From positions 1,116,001 to 1,180,000 of the forward strand of contig CAVNZM010000011.1 of assembly GCA_963693365.1 (NCBI GenBank): 64,000 nucleotides of DNA, given 5' to 3'. This document shows, one piece after another, positions 28,630 to 64,000 of the stretch. The notes under the pieces are model-generated. The model made no database searches, was not told the DNA's origin, and saw only the letters and a list, made by a program, of their open reading frames with translations. The translations under genes were made by a program, and so were the position numbers. Origin of the DNA: Amoebidium appalachense. Taxonomy: Eukaryota > Ichthyosporea. How positions within the stretch are numbered: position 1 is the stretch's first letter; every line of letters begins with the position of its first letter.

Positions 28630-30294
28630 ATGTCAGTTCTAAGCAAAGCGAAGGAAACGTTCATCTGGCACTACTCAGATGTCACCCAGCGTCGGAGTGA
28701 TGCCCAGGAAGAGCGCGAGCGCAAGTTCCTCGGCCTGGTGCCCTTCCACCGCCTGATGCTGCTGCCCGCCGCGGTGCTGGTTCAGCTGTGCGTTGGTTCC
28801 CTCTACGCCTGGTCTGTCAACAACATCCCCATTGAGAAGTACGTGGGTGCCACTGCCGGCACAGCCGCCAACACCTTCTACGTGGCCGTGGGCTGCTTCG
28901 GCCCCTCTGCCGCCCTCTTTGGCCCCTGGCTCGAGCGCCATGGCCCCCGCACGGCCCTGCTGCTCTCGTCCACCCTCTTCTTCCTCGGCAACATGTGTGC
29001 CGCCCTGTCTGTGTGGCAGAAGAGCATGGGTGCCCTGTATTTCTCCTACGGCGTAATTGGCGGCTTTGGTCTGGGTCTCTCCTACATCACACCCGTGTCG
29101 CCGCTGCAGAAGTGGTTCCCCGACTACCGTGGGGTTGTGTCCGGTATGGCCGTGTGCGGGTTTGGTGGTGGGTCGATGATTGCCTCCAAGGCCCAGAACT
29201 ACCTCATCAAGCAGTACGAGGTACCGTTGATGTTTGTCATCCTGGGCAGCACATACTTTGTCATCATGATTCTGTGCTCCTTCATTTTGCGCACCCCTCC
29301 ACACGACTTCACTATTCCCCTTCGTGGCCCCAAGGCGTCCAAGGCAGCTGCGGAGGAGGCGCCCCAGAGTGAAGTGCAGACAGGGTCAGTGACGTCACCA
29401 GTGATGAAGGAAAAGGAGGCCAGCAAGAATGTGACCACGGCCGCCGTGCTGACGTTGGACAGCGAGGAGCCTGTGCTGCACGAGCCCGAGATTGAAATGA
29501 CACTGATCGAGGCCATGTTCACCACCGACTACCGCCTGATGTACTTCATGCTTATGGCCAACGCTATTGCCGGTCTCCTGACCATCTCCAAGCTGTCGGA
29601 TATTTGCCAGCAGCAGTTCGGCAAGGATGCCGACCTGGCCTCCACCGTCGTGTCCGTCAACTCTGCTTTTAACCTGACTGGTCGCTGTCTGTGCGGTCTG
29701 CTCTCCGATTTTGTTGGCCGCAAGCCCCTCTTCATGCTGTCCCTCGCCCTTCAGGCCATCATTGCTATCTGCGCCCCCACTATGATCATGAACCTTGCCT
29801 TCTGGCCCTTCGTGATCTGCATGTGGCTGCTCTCCGCCTTCTACGGTGGTGGGTTCGGTCTGATCCCCGCCTTCCTTGCTGACATGTTCGGCACCAAGAA
29901 CATTGGCGCCCTGCACGGTATTATCCTCACCGGATGGTCGTTCATTGGTGTGGTCGGTGGCCTTACCTTCACGGCCGTGTTCAAGAACCAGGTTGCCAAA
30001 TATGGCAAGACGGCGCTTAACGTGTACAACATCAACTACTACTGGATCTCGGCCGTCATCTGGCTGGGGGTGCTCCTCACCCCCCTCATCCACGTGGGTG
30101 TGCGTGACCGCCTGTTCCCCAACATTCCGGGCCAGATCTGTCGCCTGCGCCTGGGCAAGCGTCTCCTGCGTGTGTCGACCACCAAGGGTGTAGAGTACCT
30201 CACCCTGCAGCAGGAGAATGAGGAGTGGAAGGCGTACCTGCTCACCCTGCCCCAGAACCAGCAGCACGGGGCTGACAAGCAGATGAATGCTTAA
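28630..30294 (+). CDS. OFA-family MFS transporter (oxalate/formate antiporter-like), paralogue 3
   Basis: A 554-residue intronless gene starting at the ATG that gives MSVLSKAKETFIWHYSD, aligned with the other paralogues. Family marks are GSLYAWSVNNIPI, YITPVSPLQKWFPDYRG and DFVGRKP. It lacks the short external loop insert (NGKTPADYLG) present after helix 1 in the other two, having GATAG instead. It has its own central loop (about residues 235-280, Lys/Ala/Glu-rich). It is clearly more diverged than the first pair, yet some blocks (29100-29185 and 29490-29665) match them almost base for base, including silent positions, which points to gene conversion. Predicted role: exchange of small organic anions, by family membership only. 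A tiny upstream ORF precedes it. Confidence 0.88.
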   Translation: MSVLSKAKETFIWHYSDVTQRRSDAQEERERKFLGLVPFHRLMLLPAAVLVQLCVGSLYAWSVNNIPIEKYVGATAGTAANTFYVAVGCFGPSAALFGPWLERHGPRTALLLSSTLFFLGNMCAALSVWQKSMGALYFSYGVIGGFGLGLSYITPVSPLQKWFPDYRGVVSGMAVCGFGGGSMIASKAQNYLIKQYEVPLMFVILGSTYFVIMILCSFILRTPPHDFTIPLRGPKASKAAAEEAPQSEVQTGSVTSPVMKEKEASKNVTTAAVLTLDSEEPVLHEPEIEMTLIEAMFTTDYRLMYFMLMANAIAGLLTISKLSDICQQQFGKDADLASTVVSVNSAFNLTGRCLCGLLSDFVGRKPLFMLSLALQAIIAICAPTMIMNLAFWPFVICMWLLSAFYGGGFGLIPAFLADMFGTKNIGALHGIILTGWSFIGVVGGLTFTAVFKNQVAKYGKTALNVYNINYYWISAVIWLGVLLTPLIHVGVRDRLFPNIPGQICRLRLGKRLLRVSTTKGVEYLTLQQENEEWKAYLLTLPQNQQHGADKQMNA

Positions 30295-30675
30295 TTAAAG
30301 GCATCACACACGTACCGGCTAGCTCTGCCCGTGTCTTGACCTGTATTTAGTCGCTCGTTCCTTAATGTTTATTACTGAAAAGACGGAAAGTGTAATGCTG
30401 CTGTTATTCGTGTGGCAGTGTGTGTTTAACATTTTAATAATATAACTATATGTCGTTTTTTTAAAAGTTTTTTACAGCCGCCAGTGCTCTGAAGCCAGCC
30501 AGCTGGCGGACTGACAGTGTACAGATGCAATGTATCTTTAACCGGTGGCATCTCCTGTGGGGGTGTGTTGCTTAAAACCGGCCTGCGAGTATATGAATCA
30601 TTAATACTGATAATAATCATGGCCATCAAATTCGTGAGTTTAAGCTCAAGATAACAGTTTGCAACACGTTCCTTG
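30295..30675. other. 3' flank of transporter 3; nothing recognised
   Basis: AT-rich unique DNA with no supported gene or RNA. An internal 'cttaattaaagg' and TA-rich stretch near 30440 may include the transcript end, but no clear hexamer could be assigned. Confidence 0.35.
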
Positions 30676-30924
30676 CATCACAGGCATACATGCACACACA
30701 CACGTAGTACTGCACAAACATACACTTACTGGTACACACGGCTGCACCTTCACACACGCACACGTACACAGATACACACACGCGCGCGATGACAACACAA
30801 CACTCACACTGTACACATGCACAACTGTATGCATGCACACACACAAAACACACACACACACACAGACAGACACACACATATACACCTGAGGCATACGATT
30901 GCAAACACACTTGAGCAAATACAT

Positions 30925-31000
<76 letters not shown>

Positions 31001-31161
31001 CTGGCACAGGTATACACACACCCGAACACACACACACACACACTCTCTCTCTCTGACAGAAAAACACACACAAAGACAGACAGACAGACAGACACATATA
31101 CACACACATGCGCCCGGTGGTGCGCGCGCACACAGACCGTCACACACACGCACACACACGC

Positions 31162-31200
<39 letters not shown>

Positions 31201-31260
31201 ACACAAAACACACAAAACACACAAAACACGCACAACACACAACACACACACACACACATA

Positions 31261-31305
<45 letters not shown>

Positions 31306-31352
31306 CACGCACAACACGCACAACATGCACAACACGCACACACACACGCACG

Positions 31353-31391
<39 letters not shown>

Positions 31392-31424
31392 CACGCACAA
31401 CACGCACACCACACACACCACACA

Positions 31425-31513
<89 letters not shown>

Positions 31514-31667
31514 CACGCACAACACGCACAAGACACACACACATGCACACGCGCACACGCGCACACATACACACATCATGCACACCCACCCACCCACCCA
31601 CCCACCCACCCACACCCACACCCACACACACACATGCACATACACACACACACGCACACGCACACGC

Positions 31668-31703
<36 letters not shown>

Positions 31704-31705
31704 CT
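30676..31705. repeat. Large (CA)n region with CCCA and CACG variants
   Basis: Nearly 1 kb of CA repeats. Pure (CA)n lies at 30928-30998, 31250-31305, 31364-31388 and 31427-31510. The unit 'aaaacacgcacaacacgcacaac' recurs (31222, 31303, 31388 and 31510), and (CCCA)n lies at 31585-31612. The long frames translate to His/Thr or Val/Cys strings and are not genes. Confidence 0.95.
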
Positions 31706-32240
31706 TCTCCTCGGGGTAAACTTTAACACAGGAATCCCAGCAAGCTGGGAACACCACATGTACACAAATCCTAAGCGCCTAAAGTACGCACACGAATCCT
31801 TTTCAGTATCTACGTAGGCAATCACACACATGAGCATATGTCAAGCAACACACAAAAAACACACATTTCTGGAAAGTTGACACTGTTTTCGTTTTCTCAT
31901 GAAGGTCACCCTTGTGATGGTAGTATGGAATAGTACTAAAGGAAGAAGGAGCACGAGAGTTTCGATTGCATGTCAGCGGGGTACATTTAGCTGAAGGTGA
32001 ACTCCGTTTCGTTTTTTTCTTCATTCCTTTTCCCCGAATCCCTTCACCTTTTCCTTACTTTCATTCTTTTGTTCTCTAGTTTGTCTATTTATCCTTCTAT
32101 CCATCTACTGGAATCTTCTACAATAAGGTCTAGGGATTCTCTATATATTATCTATCTGCGTACTATCTATCTACTAAATATCGTTCATTTTATCATTCAT
32201 TAAGGCTTTCAAGAAGTCTTTTTCTATTCAATGGGGCGGC
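31706..32240. other. Unique spacer; nothing recognised
   Basis: TA- and CT-rich unique DNA with frequent stops. (TATC)-like short repeats occur near 32070-32180. No gene or RNA was supported. Confidence 0.35.
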
Positions 32241-33540
<1,300 letters not shown>

Positions 33541-33719
33541 GGGATATGGGAATAGTATATCGACTCGACGGTTGACTTAGGTTTCCCCCATCCCAAGAGA
33601 ACAGAAAACAGAGGGGGAGGGGAGGGGGGGGGGGGTGTTAAAACGAAGACTACAACCAATCAATTTGAAAATCGCAATGCTGTTTAGAAGTGATTAAGAG
33701 GTGGCGGGTGGCCGGGGGT

Positions 33720-33750
<31 letters not shown>

Positions 33751-34141
33751 GGGGGAGGGGGGGCAGGGAGGGGAGAGAGGGAAGGGGGAAGGAAGGGGGG
33801 GGGGGGGGGGGGGGAGAGCAGGGAGAAGGGGAGGCTGGGGAAGGGGAGAGGGGGGAGAGGAGGGGGCCGGTGTTACCCATTACGTAGTACTGTGCTTATG
33901 ATATGCAACAACGTACAGGTTGCAGACTCCTACAATAAGAGGGGGGGGGGGGGGGGGGGGGGGGGGGGAGGGGGGGAGGAAGGATGGGGACAATGGTACT
34001 GAGGATTACAATCGCACGGTACCAAATAAAAACGAATCACACAGCCGCTAATCAACTGATAAATGCATTATGATAGTGCTCTACGCTCGTTCGAAGCATT
34101 CACCTTGCTTGTGAAACTTGGTGATGGTGGTGGTGGTGGTG

Positions 34142-34205
<64 letters not shown>

Positions 34206-34779
34206 CTCCCGCGTTGAGTGTGGCTTTTTGAGGGGAGAGGGTGGGGGGAGGGGCTGAGTCTTCTATACATTGAGGATTAGAAAGATATGTTACATAACGG
34301 GATGTATGGGGAGGATGCAGAATGACACGGCAATATGACCAAATCGTTGTTTAGGAAAACCTTATTATCACGGGGAAGTAAAATCAATTATCATCACTGA
34401 AGTAATTTATAGTCACAATCAACAGAATCATAAACAGGGTACTAGGGCCAGCCTAGAGTAATACCCTGTTGTCATACAATACACCGCACATGGGATATTC
34501 ACAGTCACCAATACATCAGCATTAATCGAGTCCAGAGGATAACCCTCATTGATCATTCGAACGGATAACTAAAGACACTCTACACCCAGCCGTATTTGTA
34601 CAGATGGTACTGCAGGGCAACCAATCAAAGCGTCATTCGATATATCATACAATGGCTGTTTTACTTCTAAACATATACTATAGTACTAAAAGAAAGACAC
34701 GCAATATGTTTAAAGCACCCGGTACCGTCTAAAATATCCCCTGCTCCCATGTGTCCATGGTGTGTGTGTCTGTGTCTGT

Positions 34780-34854
<75 letters not shown>

Positions 34855-34942
34855 TATGCGCGCACGCACACGCGAATGTGCATGGATACGTGTGTGTACA
34901 CGTGTGTGTGTTTCACGGGGTGTTGTGTGTGCATGCCACCCA
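33541..34942. other. Downstream flank of the glycosyltransferase gene; G tracts and microsatellites
   Basis: G tracts lie at 33740-33870 and 33940-33970, (GT)n at 34143-34200, (CT)n at 34781-34836 and (GT)n at 34837-34854. The unique segment 34260-34740 has no supported gene. The 3' end of the minus-strand glycosyltransferase transcript should lie in this interval, but no hexamer is obvious. Confidence 0.4.
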
Positions 34943-36853
34943 TCACTTGTTCCTCCTTATCCACCCCTCCACCTCCATTCTCAGTGGATCATCCGCATAG
35001 ACCTTTCTAGCAAACAGTTTGCCCCACCCCACTGCCTCATGCAACATCTTTACATCGTTCAGCCCGAGATAGCATGGGGATGCACCTGGACGCCTGTTCT
35101 CGTGCGACTTGCACAGCCCCCAGTCCAGCTGCACTATTGCCCGGCCCACAAACCCACCGTTCTCGTCACGTGGGGGCTGCCAGCAGGAATGTGCCAGAAG
35201 GGTCTGGAAGTATGCCTCGTCGGATGCAAACACCCTCGGTTGCGAAAAGAATTCGGTCCACGCGTCAGCGGCAGGGCTGTAAATGGAATATGAGGCAAAC
35301 TTCCTCGTGATAAGCATCCAATTAACACCCTTGTACCACGTGAGGCCTCCCGGTGTGTGTGTCAGCCGTGTGCACTCCTTGTTTGCACACCGTGCTGGTG
35401 TGCGCGCACACAGGCCCGGGTTCTGGGCCACCGCCTCTGCACTGCACACGTGGGCGCCCGGGTGGTAGTCGACATAGGTCAGGCCCTGCCTCCTGCCGGC
35501 CACTATCAGTGCGTCCATCTGCCGGAGGGACTGCAGGGGCAGACTGGCCCCACACAGGTTGACGGCCATCTGCCACCCGGCAACCTCCAGCGCCGTCTTC
35601 AGCTGCCGTTTTTGCATCTCAACGATTCCCCATTTGCCCCACTGCACATCCACCCTGTCCTTAACCAGTATCACGTTGAACAGCGTGCCATAGGTTAAGG
35701 CGAAGGCCGTGTAGTCGCTGCCGTTGTATTTAGCGTCCACGTGCACCACAAACACGTGCCTGGGGTGGTAGAGCAGCCGAATATTGTGCGCCACACCTGA
35801 CAGGGTATCACTGTCGTGTGCGCTCAGTAGAATGGCAAGTGGTACTTTGGGCTTCCACCCGTGGGTTGCAATAGGTACCAGATGAAACTGAGCAAGGGCC
35901 TTTTGGTTGAGCCGCTTGCCGTGATATGCAGCCCGCTGGGCCTGTGGGCTAGCCAGGCAGGCATCTTCACTGGCAAGGTTGGCGTCGTTGTAAGCCCCGC
36001 TTTCGGTACTGTAGCTGTATTTGTGTGTCTGTGTTTTGGTTGGGCTCGTGTGTGTTTGTGTTTCGGTTGGGCTCGTGTGTGTTTGTGTTTCGGTGGGGCT
36101 CGTGTGTGTTTGTGTTTCGGTTGGGCTCGTGTGTGTTTGTGTTTCGGTTGGGCTCGTGTGTGTTTGTGTTTCGGTAGGGATCGTGTGTGTTTGTGTTTCG
36201 GTTGGGCTCGTGTATGTTTGTGTTTCGGTGGGGATCGTGGTGGTAGTTGGAAAGTCCGGGGCTGCGGTGGGTTCAGAAACCACGAAATAGTGGGTGGTGC
36301 CAGCTTCACCGATTGTGGGTGTTGTTGCTAGGTGCAGCGCATGCGATTGGGAAACGGTGACATAACCTGTCGTCTGATTGGTACTTGTTGAGGTCACAAC
36401 AGGAATGGCATACTCGGTTTGTGTTCGTGTGTGCTCATGTGTGCACGATTGTGTGGCCATGGGACTGGTTGTGTTACGTCGTGTGACAGTTGGGTAAATC
36501 GTTTTTGTGGTAGTAGTTGTCGACGATCGAAAAATATCCTTGGATCCGCGTACGGACGGTTGTGTGTTTTCGACAGGTAGGGCAATAACATTGTCCGTGC
36601 TTCGCTCCTCGACCGTTACAGTGATCAGTGTAGTGTAAGCCAGAATGTCAAACAGCTTAATTGCGGCCAGGATGGCACCGATTATTGCCAAAATACGCCA
36701 GCGGGAGTTGGCGTAGCTACACAAAGTAATAGCCCCCGACCTAAAAGGCAAGCTTACACTTGGTCTTCTCATTTTTGATGTTGTGTTTGGAGTTTTGAAA
36801 GGTGTGCTCCCGACAGAATGCAAGTCAGTGGTGGGCCACCACACCATTTGCAT
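34943..36853 (-). CDS. GT14-family glycosyltransferase (Core-2/I-branching / xylosyltransferase-like), type II membrane protein
   Basis: A 636-residue frame from the ATG at 36853. The in-frame ATG at 36772 (Met28) has a better start context (A at -3) and may be the true start, giving 609 residues. Order of parts: a short cytosolic tail; one membrane anchor at about 53-80 (ILAIIGAILAAIKLFDILAY); a Thr/Ser-rich stalk at about 90-290 with eight 9-residue repeats like PTETQTHTS (about 207-278); and a lumenal catalytic domain at about 335-636. The domain shows VPLAILLSAHDSD, FVVHVDAKY, VQWGKWGIVEMQ, the NLCGASLPL segment (family NLSGxDxPL-like), and DEAYFQTLLAHS. Family enzymes add GlcNAc or xylose to protein-linked glycans in the Golgi. 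Here the usual LSGxD aspartate region reads CGASL, so substrate and activity are uncertain. No introns are needed. Confidence 0.82.
   Translation of the reverse strand: MQMVWWPTTDLHSVGSTPFKTPNTTSKMRRPSVSLPFRSGAITLCSYANSRWRILAIIGAILAAIKLFDILAYTTLITVTVEERSTDNVIALPVENTQPSVRGSKDIFRSSTTTTTKTIYPTVTRRNTTSPMATQSCTHEHTRTQTEYAIPVVTSTSTNQTTGYVTVSQSHALHLATTPTIGEAGTTHYFVVSEPTAAPDFPTTTTIPTETQTYTSPTETQTHTIPTETQTHTSPTETQTHTSPTETQTHTSPTETQTHTSPTETQTHTSPTKTQTHKYSYSTESGAYNDANLASEDACLASPQAQRAAYHGKRLNQKALAQFHLVPIATHGWKPKVPLAILLSAHDSDTLSGVAHNIRLLYHPRHVFVVHVDAKYNGSDYTAFALTYGTLFNVILVKDRVDVQWGKWGIVEMQKRQLKTALEVAGWQMAVNLCGASLPLQSLRQMDALIVAGRRQGLTYVDYHPGAHVCSAEAVAQNPGLCARTPARCANKECTRLTHTPGGLTWYKGVNWMLITRKFASYSIYSPAADAWTEFFSQPRVFASDEAYFQTLLAHSCWQPPRDENGGFVGRAIVQLDWGLCKSHENRRPGASPCYLGLNDVKMLHEAVGWGKLFARKVYADDPLRMEVEGWIRRNK
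36023..36235 (-). repeat. Coding tandem repeat, 27-bp unit, 9-residue PTETQTHTS-type repeat
   Basis: About eight copies of a 27-bp unit within the glycosyltransferase stalk. The variants are TYT, THTI and a final PTKTQTHKY. The Thr- and Pro-rich consensus is what heavily O-glycosylated mucin-like stalks look like. The repeat keeps the reading frame, so copy number can vary without truncating the enzyme. Confidence 0.92.
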
Positions 36854-37418
36854 AGAGAAAGAAAAGGCTAGATTGTAACCAACATGGACACGGTTATAGC
36901 CATCCGGAGTGTCGTGCCTAACCTATAAAAGAAAAAACTGTCTCGCAGTCGCGTGCATTTTCAGTGAAATGTGGTGGGTAAGACACAAAAGTGACACCCC
37001 CTCAGTGTTTTGTGGCCACAAACTGACGGCCTCACGCAAACTATTTGTGGCTGTCCTATGGTCTATGCTTGCCATGTGCGGCTTGGCTGATGGCTCCCAG
37101 TCCTACTGCAGTTTTGGGCACCAAAAATAGTGGGAAAACATAAACATTTGGCTGGGCTAACACGTGATGAGTGGGTGCCACGTTACCTTCTACCTTCACT
37201 TTTCAACTTGTGACGGGAAAACGAAGGCCCTCACGTAAGGGCGATAACACGATCTATCCGAGCGTAAGGTGATTGGCCCCGAGCGCACCACCAGTAGTCT
37301 CCCCAAACTAATAGTGTTACGGTCACCGCCTCTTTTTCAGGATCACCCACTAATAAGTGCTTCGAAAGTAGTGCCATCTTGTTGATAATCATATGTATGT
37401 AGAGCTAGCATGTGACTA
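36854..37418. other. 5' flank of the glycosyltransferase gene; possible divergent TATA box
   Basis: On the minus strand a weak TATAAC lies about 45 nt before the ATG at 36853. On the plus strand a clear TATAAAA at 36924-36930 points the other way and precedes an ATG at 36969. That ATG opens a 53-codon frame whose end is hydrophobic (LFVAVLWSMLAMCGLADG), a possible signal-peptide-like sequence with an ATGTGGTGGGTAAG context that could also be a splice donor. I cannot support a gene from this. Confidence 0.35.
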
Positions 37419-37504
37419 TTAAAATAATAATACTAGATGTTTTTGGTATTTATATAAAGCATGCTTTATATAAATACCAAAAACATCTAGTATTATTATT
37501 TTAA
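37419..37504. repeat. Perfect 86-bp palindrome (43-bp arms, no spacer)
   Basis: Every base from 37419 to 37461 pairs with its mirror from 37504 to 37462. The centre is agcatgct, and the arms contain the segments ctagatgtttttggtattt and its complement. It is AT-rich but not a simple repeat. It sits between the glycosyltransferase gene and the 3' end of the Dicer-like gene. Confidence 0.97.
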
Positions 37505-38539
37505 GTAAGGTGCATCATGCATTCCACTTTTTAAATTTTTATTAATACCGAAAAATGCCCCTTACCTCGAAAACGCTCGACAGACACAGAGTTTTAGGGA
37601 ACCGTCAACAAGAGGGTGGGCGTTACGAGGCGCACCTGATTGGTGAATTCATTTGCTTATCCGAAGAAGTGTGATCGACCCGGAAAGAATCTTATGTGCT
37701 GTGTAGGACGACTATCTATAACTGATTGAAATGTCGTCCAACAGAAGCCGCAAGATTCCTATCGGCTAGCTCTTTTTTTTTTTCCCCTTTCTTTTCTTTT
37801 TTATTTTTATTTTTTATTTAAGAAAAGTAATAGCGTGATGCTGCTTTGGGTTCTCATATAAAACGCGCATGTGCTTGCTGCCTTTTTGCGTCTCGACAGA
37901 TAGTTAAAGATAGGCTGAACAAATGCTTTGGTGTGACATCGACCCGAATCGATGGTAACCCCGTTCCATCGCAATCTGCCGCTATCAGTTTCCTCGGTTA
38001 CATATTCCACAGTTTTTCGCAGGAAAGTGGCTGTTACCCGGAGGCAGTCTGTGAAATGTGACGTAAATTGATTTGATTTTTTTTATAAAAAAAAATAAAA
38101 ATTGCTTTATTCGAGAGAAAAATGCTCGGGGCTGCGGCATGCATGCGCATGCAGCAAGAGCTGAGTTTTGGGTGCAAGTTGTCATGCGTTGTACGAGAAT
38201 GATTTTGCACCAACCAAATCACAGACATATTCACTTACGGTGCTATTTTTAGTAACCGTCTACCCCCCCCCCCCCCCCCCCCCCCCTCCCCCCCCCCCCC
38301 CCCCACTCCATGCAAGTGCACACGCACGCACACACACATGTACACAAACCCACATTGGGCGCCAACTGACAGCCAAACTCACTAAATTAATTTGATTGTT
38401 TAGCCAAGTTCTAGAAGATGCGCAGTGGGTAAACATCCGAGTATTCAATGGTACCGGTCCTCCTACTAATAGTAGGAGTGTGCTGACGGTGTGCTCGTGT
38501 GTGCGTGTATGCCATCATTATTACTATGAGTGTGTGTGT

Positions 38540-38570
<31 letters not shown>

Positions 38571-38925
38571 GGGAGGGAGGTGGGGGGAGGTGGGGGGGGG
38601 GAAGAGGGATGGAGCTCGAGGCAGGGGTGACAAGTTTTAAAGCTGACTGTGTTCGGATTTACATGATGATCATTCTCTAACGTATACCGATACAATGATT
38701 ACGGACTGGCCATGGGGAAAGGGTCACGATCGGAGGGCCGAGGGGGCGAAAGGGGAGCAGTTATTGCACTGCACGTTTTGAAATGGGCAAGATACACAGA
38801 CACGTTACGTTCAACAAATGCCATGCTCATTATTATTATGTGTAATGCCACTACTAGTGACATGGCATAATTTGCGCATGTTGAACACAGGGGTGAATAC
38901 GTGTGTGTAGAGCCCACTTTTGGAG

Positions 38926-38966
<41 letters not shown>

Positions 38967-39399
38967 GGGGGGGGGGATGAAAAGACAACTCGTAGCCTGC
39001 TTGTGTCATCAGAGAACCTTTCATGGGATATTAATACTTCATTCGATACTTAGACGGTAATGCCATATGCGTCCATTTAGTAAAAGCACACAAAACAAGC
39101 CAAAGGTACGGTGCTCCCGTATCCATTCGACAATGCCTCTTGCACATTCACATTTCTCAAGGCTCAAACTTTCATTATGTACATACAGTATCAATAAGTC
39201 ACCGTCTAGCCATGCGAGGAGAGACCAGCGTGCAACTCAACAACTCAAAACAGCTCGCATCCAAAAAGAATGCCGTAGAGAATTCTAAATTTTCACCACA
39301 AAGTCACCGTGTTGGCACTGAGGCAGATACATACAGTTCCTACCATAGTCTACAAATCATTCGCAGCAACCAATATGCAACTATGCTTATCATATAAGA
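37505..39399. other. Intergenic region beyond the Dicer-like stop codon
   Basis: C runs lie at 38263-38304, (GT)n and G runs at 38528-38600, and a long G run at 38930-38978. The rest is AT-rich unique DNA with stops in all frames. The 3' UTR of the minus-strand Dicer-like gene should begin at 39399 and run leftward; no AATAAA was identified close by. Confidence 0.4.

Positions 39400-64000
<24,601 letters not shown>

Noticed and set aside
30626-31837. A 403-codon Val/Cys frame and His/Thr frames on both strands
   Set aside because: They are translations of (CA)n/(GT)n and are not proteins.

Overview
This window looks like nuclear DNA of a unicellular eukaryote. The reasons are GT-AG introns whose reading phases fit, TATA boxes with initiator motifs, Kozak-type starts, and very large amounts of simple-sequence DNA: homopolymer G/C runs and GT/CA, GA/CT and TGGG arrays. 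The lineage cannot be fixed from the sequence alone. A protist related to animals, such as an ichthyosporean, is a low-confidence guess. It rests on the animal-like initiator, the animal/plant-type Dicer layout and a mucin-like glycosyltransferase.

Layout. Positions 1-7200 are almost entirely low-complexity DNA. Three intronless plus-strand paralogues of an OFA-type (oxalate/formate antiporter-like) MFS transporter lie at 8637-10325, 16103-17767 and 28630-30294. Each has the same core promoter, a TATA box 31-32 bp before TCAGT. Large GA, CT, CA and poly-G tracts separate them. A minus-strand gene at 34943-36853 encodes a GT14 (Core-2/I-branching or xylosyltransferase-like) type II membrane glycosyltransferase with a Thr-rich 9-residue repeat stalk. 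A perfect 86-bp palindrome lies at 37419-37504.

From 39400 to beyond the right edge (64000) runs one very intron-rich minus-strand gene encoding a Dicer-like ribonuclease. I assembled 35 exon pieces, 4119 nt in all, which give 1372 residues plus a stop. Every junction keeps the reading frame and every intron is GT-AG. In order the protein has the second half of the helicase, the Dicer dimerisation domain (DUF283), platform, PAZ, RNase IIIa, RNase IIIb and a C-terminal dsRBD-like domain. Only the N-terminal DExD/H part lies outside the window. No single short open frame shows this gene, because the introns are packed with microsatellites and homopolymers that often abut the splice sites.

How the parts relate. 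The transporters and the glycosyltransferase are independent housekeeping or surface functions. The Dicer gene implies a small-RNA pathway. The window also holds two long perfect fold-backs that could yield double-stranded RNA if transcribed, though nothing here shows that they are. The most unusual structural feature is a tandem array of about 40-bp units that repeats the end of one Dicer exon together with its 5' splice site.
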